Assembly (NCBI GenBank): GCA_036502625.1
Contig: DASXYG010000072.1
Location: 1-48,906 of the forward strand
Length of the DNA: 48,906 nt
Reading direction: 5' to 3'
DNA from: DASXYG01 sp036502625
GTDB lineage: Bacteria; Actinomycetota; Actinomycetes; Streptosporangiales; Streptosporangiaceae
Both the position numbers and the translations under genes were made by a program. The stretch's first letter is position 1. The number at the start of each line of letters is the position of its first letter. Below are positions 1 to 8,726 of the stretch, piece after piece. The notes beneath the pieces are model-generated. The model was given only the letters and a program-made list of their open reading frames with translations, was not told where the DNA came from and ran no database searches.

Positions 1-648
1 ACGCAGAACCAAGGTCGCGGGAAAGCAGTCGCGCGCCAGCGCGGCCTTTGCGCCCCGGGGCAAGCCCACCCCGAACCACCGCACGCCCCAGAACACACCC
101 AGCCCCCGCCAACCAAGAGCGGCAGCCCGCGGCCCAGCAAAGAAAACGCACAGCCAAGGTCGCGGGAAGGCAGTCGCGCGCAGCGCGGCCTTTGTCCCCT
201 GAGCCACGTCTCCCCCGGAACACCACGAGCACGCCCAACCACGAGCAGCAGCCCCGCGGCCCAACCCCGAACACGCACAGCCAAGGTCGCGGCAAGGCAG
301 TCGCGCGGCAGCGCGGCCTTTGCGCCTCGCGACAAGCCCCGTCCCCAGAAACCCCCAGGCCCCGCCTTGAGAGACAGCCCCGCCGCCCAGCCGGGAGTCC
401 GCGATGCGGCTACGGGAGCACGGCGGAATCAGGTTGCGCGGAGGGCGGTCGCGCGGGGGGAACGCCCGGAGGGAGGTCGCGGCACGGAGGCGGCAGGGCG
501 TGTGGAGAGCCGGGTGGCGGAGAGAGGTTGCGGCGGACGGCGAACCAGCGGACGGAGAGCCGGGTGGCGGAGGGCCGGGCGTACGGAGAACCGGCGCGCG
601 GAAAGAGGGCGGGCGCGGAGGGAGAGTTGGCTTACGGACGGCCGGGGG
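1..648. repeat. Non-coding repeat-rich region with three copies of a stem-loop element
   Basis: No credible gene is seen here; the long frames are low-complexity Arg/Gly/Pro/Ala translations. Three copies of a roughly 40 bp element lie in the same orientation at 11-54, 156-194 and 283-322. Each starts AAGGTCGCGG and ends GCGCGGCCTTTG, so the ends AAGGTCGCG and CGCGGCCTT can pair over nine bases with one G-U. From about 365 to 648 the plus strand switches from C-rich to purine/G-rich, with a repeated GGAGAGCCGGGTGGCGGAG motif (about 501 and 555). The region ends at the stop codon of the minus-strand RraA-like gene. Confidence 0.7.
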
Positions 649-1323
649 CTAGTGGGTTAGGCGGCGGATCTCGGATAGGCGGGTGGGGTCGAAGTCTGCG
701 GAGCGGACCCAGGTGAGGAAGCGTTGTTCGGAGGCGATGACCTTGTCGGCCGCCTCTGGGAGGGACGCCGCCAGATCGTGGGGGATCAACAGGACGCCGT
801 GCTTGTCGGCGTGCAATAGGTCGCCGGGCTCGACCGTCAAACCCCCGACCGTGACCGGGACGCCGATGTCCACGGAGCGCTGGTACGCGTGGGAGACCCC
901 GGCTCCGCGGGCGAAGAAGCGGAAGCCGATGGCGTGGGCCTCGTCCAGGTCGCGTACGGAGCCGTCGGTCACCACGCCCAGGCAGCCGAGCGCGGTGAAG
1001 GTGGTCGCCATGACCTCACCCCACATGGCGCCGTGCGCGGGCGGGTCGTCGAGGTCCTGGACGACCACGACGCGCGGGCCCGGCACCTCCTGTACGTGGC
1101 GCCACAGCGGCTCGGGGTCGCCCTGCCCGGGGCCGCGGGCGCGCATCGTGGCGGTCGCGGCGTAGCCGACCATCACCGGGAGGTCGGGGAACATGCAGCG
1201 CACCTCGTGCGACGCGAACCCGGTGTCGCGCGGGCGTACGTCGAACGTCTCGATGGCGTTGGCCATCGTCGGGGTGTCGTAGCCGCGCAGCGCCTGGAGG
1301 ACGGCCGGATCGTGCTCGCGCAT
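649..1323 (-). CDS. RraA-like protein (HMG/CHA aldolase family)
   Basis: This is a 224-residue protein of the RraA / 4-hydroxy-4-methyl-2-oxoglutarate aldolase family. Members either cleave hydroxy-oxo acids to pyruvate with a divalent metal or act as RNase E inhibitors. The family pattern is visible: a GAMWGE loop near residues 98-103 and DGSVRD near 120-125, where Arg and Asp bind substrate and metal in the aldolases. Actinomycetes use these genes mainly in catabolic clusters, so the aldolase role is favoured. The ATG at 1323 follows a GAGGGGG ribosome site. It is the last gene of a three-gene minus-strand operon, 10 bp after the HpcH-type aldolase. Its last codons are poorer in GC than the rest and abut the repeat region to the left. 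Substrate is unknown. Confidence 0.85.
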   Translation of the reverse strand: MREHDPAVLQALRGYDTPTMANAIETFDVRPRDTGFASHEVRCMFPDLPVMVGYAATATMRARGPGQGDPEPLWRHVQEVPGPRVVVVQDLDDPPAHGAMWGEVMATTFTALGCLGVVTDGSVRDLDEAHAIGFRFFARGAGVSHAYQRSVDIGVPVTVGGLTVEPGDLLHADKHGVLLIPHDLAASLPEAADKVIASEQRFLTWVRSADFDPTRLSEIRRLTH

Positions 1324-1333
1324 GGCGTCCCCC

Positions 1334-2134
1334 TCAGGCGTACGAGCCGGTGGCCGACGGCGCGGACGCGGTGTCCTTGAACGTGTGCACCGCCGCGGAC
1401 GCCGCCTGCCGCATGAGCACGGCGTCGGACGCGAGGGTCATCATGCGGAAGCCCATCTCGCGCCAGCGCATCGCGTTGTCGATGCCGTCGGTGTGGATGC
1501 CGGGGATGACGCCGTGGCGCTGGCAGGCGTGCAGGATCGACTCGATCAGCTCGACGTGCGCCGGCTCGGTGGCGTTCAGCGTGGGCGTCATGCCGTGCGC
1601 GAGCGCCAGGTCGGACGGCCCGATGTACGCGGCGTCGACACCGGGCGTGGACAGGATGTCGTCCATGTTCTCCACGCCCTCGCGCGTCTCGATCATGGGC
1701 ACGAGGATCGTACGGGCGTTGGCGAGCTCCGGGGCATAGCCCGGGACGTCGAGCGACGCGCGGATCGGGCCCCAGCTCCGCGACCCCTCGGGCGGGTAGC
1801 GGACGGCCTCGACGGCGCGCCGCGCGTCCTCGTCGGAGTTCACCATCGGCACGATGACGCCCTGCGCGCCCGCGTCGAGCGCCTTCATGATGTGGTCGGG
1901 CTGGTTCCACGGCACGCGCACCACCACCGGCGTACCGGTGATCGACAGCCCCTGGATCATGCCGGTGAGCTGGTCGTACCCGATCAGCCCGTGCTGGGTG
2001 TCGATGCACACCCAGTCGAAGCCGCAGCGGCCCATCAGCTCGGCGGAGAACACACTGGGGATCGCGCACCAGCCGCCGATCGTTCCGGTGCCGGCGCTCA
2101 CGCCGGCGTCGAGGGTCTCGCGCAGCGACGTCAT
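1334..2134 (-). CDS. HpcH/HpaI-type class II aldolase
   Basis: A 266-residue class II pyruvate aldolase of the HpcH/HpaI (2,4-dihydroxyhept-2-enedioate aldolase, citrate-lyase-like) family. Family members split 4-hydroxy-2-oxo acids into pyruvate and an aldehyde. A TIM-barrel pattern is seen: the catalytic His in IDTQHG (about residue 48), Arg in RVPWN (73-77), metal ligands Glu149 in MIETREG and Asp175 in IGPSDL. The ATG at 2134 follows AGGAGG and overlaps the stop of the upstream dehydrogenase as ATGA, implying translational coupling. The open frame continues far upstream to 3337, but that part is antisense-like shadow of the dehydrogenase gene. Together with the RraA-like gene it suggests breakdown of a sugar acid or an aromatic meta-cleavage product; the substrate cannot be read from sequence. 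Confidence 0.9.
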   Translation of the reverse strand: MTSLRETLDAGVSAGTGTIGGWCAIPSVFSAELMGRCGFDWVCIDTQHGLIGYDQLTGMIQGLSITGTPVVVRVPWNQPDHIMKALDAGAQGVIVPMVNSDEDARRAVEAVRYPPEGSRSWGPIRASLDVPGYAPELANARTILVPMIETREGVENMDDILSTPGVDAAYIGPSDLALAHGMTPTLNATEPAHVELIESILHACQRHGVIPGIHTDGIDNAMRWREMGFRMMTLASDAVLMRQAASAAVHTFKDTASAPSATGSYA

Positions 2135-3105
2135 CCAACCTCCTGTTGGTTCCATGCGGTGCCGTTCACGACGTTCAGCGGCGCCTGCCCGGCCAGTACC
2201 CGGCGGATGTTGATCTCCACCGCGTGGCGCAGCCGGTCCAGCGCCTCGCGGGTGAAACCGCCCACGTGCGGCGTCATCAAGACATTCTCCATCTCCCGGA
2301 GCGGCGACCCGGACGGGAGGGGCTCGGCGGCGAACACGTCGAGGTACGCGCCGCGCAGCCGGCCGGACCGCAGCGCGCCGGCCAGGGCGTCCTGGTCGAC
2401 GACGGGCCCGCGGCTGGTGTTCACGAACACGGTGCCCGGACGCATCCGGGCGAACTGGTCCTCGCCGATGAGCCCGCGCGTGGACGCGTCGAGCGGCACG
2501 TGCACGGTGACGACGTCGGCGCGTGCGAGCAGGTCGTCCTGCGAGACGGGCTCGGCGCCGGAGACGCCGCGCGCCGCGACGTCGTGGTAGATGACACGGC
2601 AGCCGAACGCGCGCATGCGGGACGCGACGGCCGTGCCGATGTTGCCGACGCCGATGATGCCGACCGTCATCGCGCCGAGCTCGCGGCCCTCCCGGGAGAA
2701 GTCGATCCAGCGCCCGGCGCGGATGTCGCGGTCGCCGCCCGGCACGTTGCGCAGCAGCGCGATCGCGCCCATGACGACGAGGTCGGCGACCGACTCCCGG
2801 TTGTAGCCGGTGGCGTTGGCGACGGGGATGCCCAGCTCGGCGGCGGCATGTTCGTCGATGACGTCGAACCCGACCGCGGCCTGCTGGAGCAGCCGGCAGC
2901 GGCGCATGACGGCGAGCTCGTCGCGGCCGACCGGGTGGCGGTGCTTGTTGTCGCTGACCACGATGTCGGCGGCGGCGCAGATCTCGCGCATTTCCGCCGG
3001 CGCGGGCGCCGGCGGCACGAGCCGCAATTCGACGTCCTCGGCGGCGGCGAGATCGCGCAGCATCGTTTCGACCATCGGGCTGAGGCAGGCGATCGTCATC
3101 GGCAC
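2131..3105 (-). CDS. D-isomer-specific 2-hydroxyacid dehydrogenase
   Basis: A 324-residue NAD(P)-dependent D-2-hydroxyacid dehydrogenase of the phosphoglycerate/glycerate dehydrogenase superfamily, which interconverts 2-oxo acids and D-2-hydroxy acids. The Rossmann motif GVGNIG lies near residues 152-157. The catalytic triad is visible as Arg232 in NTSRGP, Glu261 in AAEPLP and His280 in TPHVGG. The GTG at 3105 was chosen because GGAGG sits six bases upstream; the ATG six bases further in would be too far from it. First gene of the minus-strand operon with the two aldolase-like genes, divergent from the MFS transporter. It could act on glyoxylate, hydroxypyruvate or a longer 2-oxo acid released by the neighbours. 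Confidence 0.9.
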   Translation of the reverse strand: MPMTIACLSPMVETMLRDLAAAEDVELRLVPPAPAPAEMREICAAADIVVSDNKHRHPVGRDELAVMRRCRLLQQAAVGFDVIDEHAAAELGIPVANATGYNRESVADLVVMGAIALLRNVPGGDRDIRAGRWIDFSREGRELGAMTVGIIGVGNIGTAVASRMRAFGCRVIYHDVAARGVSGAEPVSQDDLLARADVVTVHVPLDASTRGLIGEDQFARMRPGTVFVNTSRGPVVDQDALAGALRSGRLRGAYLDVFAAEPLPSGSPLREMENVLMTPHVGGFTREALDRLRHAVEINIRRVLAGQAPLNVVNGTAWNQQEVG

Positions 3106-3481
3106 GGCATTCCTCCGTCGAGCACCAGCGAATCTCCTCAAGGAACGGCGGCGGGCAATTCACCCAGCACTTTTCCGAGCGTCCGGATGAAGGGCACCGG
3201 ACGCTCGGTAATTGACCCCGCAATAGCGGAGGCCACGCGGGATCGGGGACGACACCTCGGATGTCTTGCCTGGAAGCGGGGTTCGTTTGGGGTCGGGGGT
3301 CGCCTTCTACAGTGCGGGAGGCGGCTCCAGGCGTCAAGACATCGGATGTATCGGGATGATCCGCTATCGACGAACGCGGGCCGGACGTCTATGCTCCCGC
3401 ACAACACAACGCACCAATGGACCGTTTCCCAGGTACGCGAACATCCCCCATTTCGCGAATCCCCCATCCGGGAGGCCCCCC
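3106..3481. promoter_or_regulatory. Divergent promoter region with an inverted pair of 9-mers
   Basis: This 376 bp gap separates the minus-strand dehydrogenase operon from the plus-strand transporter operon. GATGTCTTG at 3260-3268 and its exact reverse complement CAAGACATC at 3335-3343 form an inverted pair. CGGAT (3343-3347) and ATCCG (3359-3363) make a second, smaller inverted repeat. Such sites could be operators for the FadR-type regulator encoded at 7734, but that is inference. A possible sigma-70-like promoter towards the transporter is TCGACG (3367-3372), 17 bases, TATGCT (3390-3395). Confidence 0.4.
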
Positions 3482-4867
3482 ATGGCGCCAACCCAGAACG
3501 ACCTGCTGATCAGACGCACCACCGGTTATCTGATCGAGAAGTACAGCCCGCGCGGCAACAAGGTCGGCTGGCTCATGATCTCCTCGATCCTCATCGAGGC
3601 ATGGGACCTGTACTCGATCTCCTTCATCCTGATCTTCCTGCAGGACCAGTTCAAACCGTCCGCGCTCATGCTCGGGCTCGTCGCCGGGAGTGTGCAGCTC
3701 GGCGCCGTCATCGGCGCGCTCGGCGGCGGCTGGCTCTCGGACAAGATCGGCCGCAGGTTCGTGTTCCTGTCGACGATGGTCGTCTTCGTCGTACTCGGAC
3801 TGGCCCAGGGCTTCGCGCCGAACATGGCCACGCTGATGGTGATCCGGTTCCTGCTCGGCATCCCGCTCGGCACCGACATCGCCAACGGCTACACGTACAT
3901 CATGGAGTCCATGCCGCGCGGCAAGCGCGAGATCATGGGCAACCGCTGGCAGGGCATGTTCGGCCTCGGCTCGGTGCTCGCGATCCTCGTGACACTGATC
4001 CTGCTGCTCGCGGGCGTCGACCACACCCTGCTGTGGCGGATCGTGCTCGGCTTCGGCGCGGTGCCCGCGGTGATCCTCTTCGTCCTCCGCCGCGACCTCC
4101 CCGAGACGGCCGTCTGGCTCGTCCAGCGCGGCAAGTGGCGCGAGGCCAAGCAGGTCACCGCGCGCATGTACGACGACCGGCTCGACTGGCTGCCCGACCA
4201 GGACGTCGACATCCCGCACCCGAAGCTGCGCCAGTTCCTGAAGGAGATCCGCCCCAAGCCGCTGGCGTTCCGCTCCACGATCTTCGGGTGGATCTCCTGC
4301 TTCGCCCAGGGCGCCGAGCACGCCACGTTCGGCTTCTTCGTACCGATCACGTTCGTCCTGGTCGGCGTCTCCGGCGTGCTGGCGACCAACGTCACGAACC
4401 TGATCATCTACGGCATCGGCGCGGTCGCCGGCTTCATCGGACCGCAGCTCACACCGAAGCTCGGCCAGCGCGGCCTGTCGATCACCGGCTACTCGATCAC
4501 GTTCGTCGCGCTGACGGTCACCGGCCTCGCGATCCTCACGCACAACCTCGTCGTGGTGCCGATCGCGGTCTGCTTCTACCTCTGGGGCCACTACTGGGAC
4601 GCCTCCAACGCGATGACCGTCGCCTCGGTGGTCGCGCCCCCGGCGTACCGGGGCACGGCGAGCGGCTTCTCCTACATCTTCACGAAGGCCGTCTCGTTCC
4701 TCGGCATCACGCTGTTCCCGCTGATCTTCGACGCGATCGGCCAGGGCTTCGCGACCCTCCTGACCGCGTGTTTCTCCCTGGTGGGACTCTTGTCAGCGAT
4801 CTTCATCTTCCGGGAGATCTACGGATACGCCGAGGTCGAGACCGAGGAGGCCGTCGAAGGTGCCTGA
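3482..4867 (+). CDS. MFS transporter (acid:H+ symporter type)
   Basis: A 461-residue major facilitator superfamily transporter with about twelve hydrophobic segments in two halves and a central cytoplasmic loop near residues 190-260. The loop 2-3 signature is GGGWLSDKIGRR, and a second conserved stretch is RFLLGIPLGTDIANGY. It resembles aromatic-acid or sugar-acid:H+ symporters, which import organic anions across the cytoplasmic membrane. The ATG at 3482 is preceded by GGGAGG; the longer frame beginning at 3266 has no ribosome site. It heads an operon with lutABC (the GTG of lutA overlaps its stop), so the imported substrate is likely a hydroxy acid such as lactate or a compound that yields it. 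Confidence 0.88.
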   Translation: MAPTQNDLLIRRTTGYLIEKYSPRGNKVGWLMISSILIEAWDLYSISFILIFLQDQFKPSALMLGLVAGSVQLGAVIGALGGGWLSDKIGRRFVFLSTMVVFVVLGLAQGFAPNMATLMVIRFLLGIPLGTDIANGYTYIMESMPRGKREIMGNRWQGMFGLGSVLAILVTLILLLAGVDHTLLWRIVLGFGAVPAVILFVLRRDLPETAVWLVQRGKWREAKQVTARMYDDRLDWLPDQDVDIPHPKLRQFLKEIRPKPLAFRSTIFGWISCFAQGAEHATFGFFVPITFVLVGVSGVLATNVTNLIIYGIGAVAGFIGPQLTPKLGQRGLSITGYSITFVALTVTGLAILTHNLVVVPIAVCFYLWGHYWDASNAMTVASVVAPPAYRGTASGFSYIFTKAVSFLGITLFPLIFDAIGQGFATLLTACFSLVGLLSAIFIFREIYGYAEVETEEAVEGA

Positions 4868-5615
4868 CGAACAACCGGCGCGGGCACCGCGGAACGTCGC
4901 GGTGTTCGCGTCCTGCATCGCGGACCTGGCCGCGCCGGGCCCCGTACGCGCCACGGTCCGCGTGCTGGAGGCGATGGGCCTGGACGTCGCGCTGCCCGCC
5001 GGGCAGACGTGCTGCGGCCAGCCCGCGCTGAACTCCGGCTTCCCCGGCCCCGCGCGCCGCCTGATGCGCCACTGGATCGAGGTGTTCGAGCCGTACGACG
5101 CGGTGGTCAGCCCGTCCGGGTCCTGCACCGCGACGGTGTTCCACCAGTACCCGCGGGTGCTCGGCGGCACGTGGGCGGCGCGCGCACGCGAGGTGGCCGC
5201 GCGGACGTACGAGCTGTCGCAGTTCGTCGCGGCGTACGGCGCGGACCTCCCGATGCGGCTCGACGCCACCGTGACGTACCACGACTCCTGTCACATGCTG
5301 CGCAGCCTCGGCGAGAGGTCCGCGCCGCGTACGGTGCTGGGCCGGGTGGACGGGCTGCGGCTGGTGGAGATGGCCGAGCACGAGACGTGCTGCGGCTTCG
5401 GCGGCACGTTCGCCGCGAAGTTCCCCGAGGTGTCCGTGGGCCTGGCCGACCAGAAGATCGCCGCGGCCACGGACAGCGGCGCCGGGCTCCTGGTGTCCGC
5501 CGACCCCGGCTGCCTCACCCACCTCACCGCACGCGTCGTGGACACCCGCGGCGCCGTACGCACCAGGCACATCGCGGAGCTGATCGCCGACGCGGTCGAG
5601 GGGGCGCAGGAGTGA
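4860..5615 (+). CDS. lutA: LutA-type (Fe-S)-binding oxidoreductase subunit
   Basis: A 251-residue protein of the LutA/YkgE/LldE family, one of three subunits that oxidise L-lactate to pyruvate in the cytoplasm. It has two cysteine-rich heterodisulfide-reductase-type modules: TCCGQPALNSG (about residue 50) with SGSCTATV, and DSCHMLR with TCCGFGGTFA (about residue 180). The GTG start overlaps the last codons of the transporter gene by eight bases, pointing to coupled translation. It is followed directly by lutB and lutC in the order known from other lut operons. Assignment to the family is firm; the exact 2-hydroxy acid oxidised is inferred. Confidence 0.93.
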   Translation: MPDEQPARAPRNVAVFASCIADLAAPGPVRATVRVLEAMGLDVALPAGQTCCGQPALNSGFPGPARRLMRHWIEVFEPYDAVVSPSGSCTATVFHQYPRVLGGTWAARAREVAARTYELSQFVAAYGADLPMRLDATVTYHDSCHMLRSLGERSAPRTVLGRVDGLRLVEMAEHETCCGFGGTFAAKFPEVSVGLADQKIAAATDSGAGLLVSADPGCLTHLTARVVDTRGAVRTRHIAELIADAVEGAQE

Positions 5616-7132
5616 ACGCCGAAACGCCCAGGTCAGCGGCGCTGCGGAACCGGGACAACGTGCAGGTCGACCGGCCCGAATGGGCGGCGGCCGACACCCC
5701 GCCGCACCGCCGCCCGCTGCCGCTGGTCACCCGGGAGGCCGTGGCCCGTCCGCAGGCGCGCGCCACGAACGACCGGCTGATCGACACCAACCACCGGCGC
5801 AACGACGACAAGTGGCCGCCGCACATGGCCGCGCTGCGCGAACGGGCCAGCGTGATCCGCCGCGAGACCCTGCGCGACCTCGACGGATACCTCGGGCAGC
5901 TCACCCGCAGCGTCGAGGCGGCCGGCGGCCACGTGCACCGCGCGGCCACGCCGGAGGACGCGCGGCGGGTCATCGGGGAGGTCGCCGCCGCGCATGACGT
6001 CGGCCTCGTGGTGAAGTCCAAGTCGATGGTCACCGAGGAGATCGCGCTCACGCCGTACTTGGAGGAGCGCGGCGTCGAGGTGGTGGAGACCGACCTCGGC
6101 GAGTACATCGTGCAGCTCGCCGACGAGCGGCCCGGCCACATCATCGGCCCGGCCATCCACAAGAGCCGCGAAGACGTGCACAAGATGTTCAACGAGCTGG
6201 CCGGGGAGGAGCTGCCCGGCCGGCCGGAGGAGCTGACCGCGTTCGCGCGCGGGCGCCTGCGCGAGGACTTCCACCGCGCCGACATGGGCATCTCCGGCGT
6301 GAACTTCGCGTGCGCCGACACCGGCACGCTGACGCTGGTCACCAACGAGGGCAACGGCCGCATGGTGACGTCGCAGCCGCGGGTCCACGTCGCGGTGATG
6401 ACCGTCGAGAAGGTCGTACCGCGGCTGGCCGACCTCGGGGTGCTGGTCCCCCTGCTGTCCCACGCCGCGACCGGCCAGAAGGTGTCCGGCTACCAGTCGA
6501 TGGTCACCGGCCCGCGGCGCCCCGGCGAGCCGGACGGCCCCGACGAGCTCCACCTCGTCATCCTCGACAACGGCCGCACGGACATCGTGGGCACCCGGTA
6601 CGAGGAGGCCCTGGCCTGCATCCGCTGCGGAGCCTGCCAGATCGCCTGCCCGGTGTTCCGTACGCTCGGCGGCGGCCACGGATACGACTCCGTGTACGGG
6701 GGCCCGATCGGCGCGGTCCTCACCCCGCTGATCGGCGACCGCTCGGAGGGCGCCGACCTCCCGTTCCTGTCGTCCCTGTGCGGCGCGTGCGCGGACGTGT
6801 GCCCGGTCCAGATCCCGCTACCGGACATGCTGGTGGACCTCCGGGCGGACTATGAGGCGGGGGGCGGCCGCGCTCCCCGGGTCGCGTGGTCTTTGTGGAG
6901 CCGGTTCTGGGCGTGGCCGGCGGCGTACCGGATATCCGTACGCGGGGCGCGGGTGGCGGCCCGGGTGCCGGGGCTGGTCCGTGCGCTGGCCGGGCGGTCC
7001 GCGCTGGGCCGCGGATGGGCGCGCGGGCGGGCGCTGCCACCGCTGCGCCGCGCGGGAGACGCCCGCCGCTGGTTCGCGCGGCGCTCCGGGGACGCCGGAG
7101 GCCGTACGGAGGGAGGTCGCGGTGAGCGCTGA
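5612..7132 (+). CDS. lutB: LutB-type iron-sulfur oxidoreductase subunit
   Basis: A 506-residue LutB/YkgF family protein with an N-terminal LUD domain and a C-terminal ferredoxin-like region. The LUD part carries the typical GISGVNFACADTGTL segment. Two 4Fe-4S motifs are seen: CIRCGACQIACP from about residue 336 and CGACADVCP near 389-397. The C-terminal tail (about 415-506) is Arg/Ala-rich with Trp residues, as in other LutB proteins. The GTG at 5612 overlaps the stop of lutA (GTGA). The gene overlaps lutC by eleven bases, so the three subunits are tightly coupled. Confidence 0.94.
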   Translation: MNAETPRSAALRNRDNVQVDRPEWAAADTPPHRRPLPLVTREAVARPQARATNDRLIDTNHRRNDDKWPPHMAALRERASVIRRETLRDLDGYLGQLTRSVEAAGGHVHRAATPEDARRVIGEVAAAHDVGLVVKSKSMVTEEIALTPYLEERGVEVVETDLGEYIVQLADERPGHIIGPAIHKSREDVHKMFNELAGEELPGRPEELTAFARGRLREDFHRADMGISGVNFACADTGTLTLVTNEGNGRMVTSQPRVHVAVMTVEKVVPRLADLGVLVPLLSHAATGQKVSGYQSMVTGPRRPGEPDGPDELHLVILDNGRTDIVGTRYEEALACIRCGACQIACPVFRTLGGGHGYDSVYGGPIGAVLTPLIGDRSEGADLPFLSSLCGACADVCPVQIPLPDMLVDLRADYEAGGGRAPRVAWSLWSRFWAWPAAYRISVRGARVAARVPGLVRALAGRSALGRGWARGRALPPLRRAGDARRWFARRSGDAGGRTEGGRGER

Positions 7133-7631
7133 ACACGATGACCTGGCGGAGCGGTTCGCCGCCGCGCTGAAGCTGGTCGGCGGCGTGACCGTACGCGCCG
7201 TGTCGCATGAGGCCGCGCTGGAGGAGGCGCGGCGGGTGTGCGGCGACCGTCCCGTGGTGGTCGACGACGACCCGGTCCTGTCCGGCGCCGCCGACGGGCT
7301 CCGCACCGTGGACGACCCGTGGACCGCCGAGGTGGGCGTCTCCACGGCCCGCGCCGCCGTAGCCGAGACCGGCTCCCTAGCCGTGACCAGCGACGCCGCC
7401 CACCCCCGCAGCACGTCCCTGGTCCCCCCGGTACACGTCGCGGTGGTCCCGGAGGACCGCCTGGTCAACGCCTACCCCGACGCCATCAACGTCCTGGCCG
7501 CCCTGAACCCCACCCCGTCCGGCATGTCCATGATCACCGGCACGAGCAGCACGGGCGACATAGAAATGATCCTGGTCCGCGGCGTCCACGGCCCCCAGGA
7601 GGTCCACGTGATCCTCTACCCGGCGGGGTGA
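7122..7631 (+). CDS. lutC: LutC-type LUD-domain protein
   Basis: A 169-residue LutC/YkgG family protein consisting of a single LUD domain, the third part of the L-lactate oxidation complex. Family hallmarks are ETGSLAVTS, the PPVHVAVVPEDRLV segment and the closing STGDIEMILVRGVHGP. The GTG at 7122 lies seven bases after GGGAGG and inside the end of lutB. The many longer in-frame upstream codons belong to the lutB region and are not coding in this frame. It closes the transporter-lutABC operon and is followed after 102 bases by a FadR-type regulator gene. Confidence 0.93.
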   Translation: MSAEHDDLAERFAAALKLVGGVTVRAVSHEAALEEARRVCGDRPVVVDDDPVLSGAADGLRTVDDPWTAEVGVSTARAAVAETGSLAVTSDAAHPRSTSLVPPVHVAVVPEDRLVNAYPDAINVLAALNPTPSGMSMITGTSSTGDIEMILVRGVHGPQEVHVILYPAG

Positions 7632-7733
7632 ACCCGCCGTGACCCACCGCGATCCTCTGCGGAGCGGGGCGCGCCGCCACGCCCGTGACCTTCCCGGCCG
7701 CGGCCGTGATCTGCCCGGCGGGGTGAGCCGTAC

Positions 7734-8426
7734 GTGAGCCGTACGGCCGAGGCGATCGAGCGGCTGCGGGGGCTCATCGCGGACGGCACGCTCCCGCCGG
7801 GGGCGAAGCTGCCGCGCGAGCCGGACCTCGCCGCGCAGCTCGGGCTGTCGCGCAGCTCCCTGCGCGAGGCGGTGACCGCGCTCGCGCACGCCCAGGTGCT
7901 GGACGTACGCCGCGGCGACGGCACGTACGTCACCAGCCTGGAGCCGAGCCTCCTCCTCGAGGGCATCGGCCTCGCCGTGGAGCTGGTCCGCGACGACACG
8001 CTGCCCGAGGTGTTCGAGGTGCGGCGGCTCCTGGAGCCCGCGGCGACCGCGCTGGCCGCCCGGCGCATCGGCCCGGAGGACCTGGCGGCGCTCCGCGGCC
8101 ACCTGGAGGCCATGCGCACCGCCGAGACCGCGGAGGAGCTCCTCGTCCACGATGTCCGCTTCCACGACCAGGTCATGGCCTCCACCGGGAACCGCTCCCT
8201 GGCCTCGGTGATCGGCGGCCTGTCCGCCCCGACCGTACGCGCCCGCATCTGGCGCGTGAACATCGAGTCAGGCGCCCGCTCCGAGATCATGTCCCAACAC
8301 GAATCCATCTACCAGGCTTTGGAATCCCACGACCCCCTCCTAGCCCAAGCCGCCGCCCTAGTCCACGTAGCCGAATCCGAACGCGGCCTCCTCCGCTCCC
8401 TCCCCATCACACCCCCCGGCCCATAA
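7734..8426 (+). CDS. FadR-subfamily GntR transcriptional regulator
   Basis: A 230-residue GntR-family regulator of the FadR (FCD) type. The N-terminal winged helix-turn-helix spans about residues 5-65 (LPREPDLAAQLGLSRSSLRE is the recognition region) and an all-helical FCD ligand domain follows, with metal-binding His/Asp candidates in HDVRFHDQV. Regulators of this class (LldR/LutR) sense lactate or related acids, and it sits directly behind lutABC, so it probably controls this locus. The GTG at 7734 was taken because an upstream in-frame stop excludes the earlier GTG; no strong ribosome site is seen. The final third of the gene uses more A-ending and C-ending codons than its neighbours. Confidence 0.88.
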   Translation: MSRTAEAIERLRGLIADGTLPPGAKLPREPDLAAQLGLSRSSLREAVTALAHAQVLDVRRGDGTYVTSLEPSLLLEGIGLAVELVRDDTLPEVFEVRRLLEPAATALAARRIGPEDLAALRGHLEAMRTAETAEELLVHDVRFHDQVMASTGNRSLASVIGGLSAPTVRARIWRVNIESGARSEIMSQHESIYQALESHDPLLAQAAALVHVAESERGLLRSLPITPPGP

Positions 8427-8726
8427 CCCCCAGGCCCGCGCCTCGCACCCCCCCTCGCGTCCCCCTCGCGTCCCCCCTCGCGTCCCCCCTCGCGTCCCCC
8501 TCGCGTCGCGCTAGAGCGCGAGGCTGGGACAGGGGGAGAGCCCGGGGCGCGGAGCCAGAGCCGGGCGTGGCGGATCCGGGCAGGGGAGCGCCCCGGCCCC
8601 TGGAGACATGAGCCGGGAGCGTGGAGGGCTGGGGACGCGCTGAGTAAGGAGCCCGGGAAGCACGCATGCACAGGGCAGAGGCCCTGCGAGTTGGGGTGAA
8701 GCGCTGACGGCACCGGGGGCGGGAGG
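8427..8726. repeat. Convergent intergenic region with 11-12 bp tandem repeats
   Basis: No gene is seen between the stops of the FadR-type regulator and the HtrA-like protease. From 8449 to about 8506 a C-rich motif containing CCCCTCGCGT is repeated five times in tandem. After the palindrome at 8499-8523 the plus strand turns abruptly purine-rich, with loosely repeated GGGCGCGGAGCCAGAGCC-like stretches to about 8720. Confidence 0.6.
8499..8523. terminator. Possible bidirectional terminator hairpin
   Basis: CCTCGCG at 8499-8505 and CGCGAGG at 8517-8523 are perfect inverted arms around an eleven-base centre that can pair further. It lies between two convergent genes, where a bidirectional terminator is expected. 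No T tract follows, as is usual in actinomycetes. Confidence 0.35.

Noticed and set aside
2146..5031. A very long plus-strand frame opposite the dehydrogenase and over the transporter gene
   Set aside because: Its translation is Arg/His/Asp/Gly-rich with no domain. It is the antisense shadow of the dehydrogenase and then an out-of-frame reading of the transporter gene.
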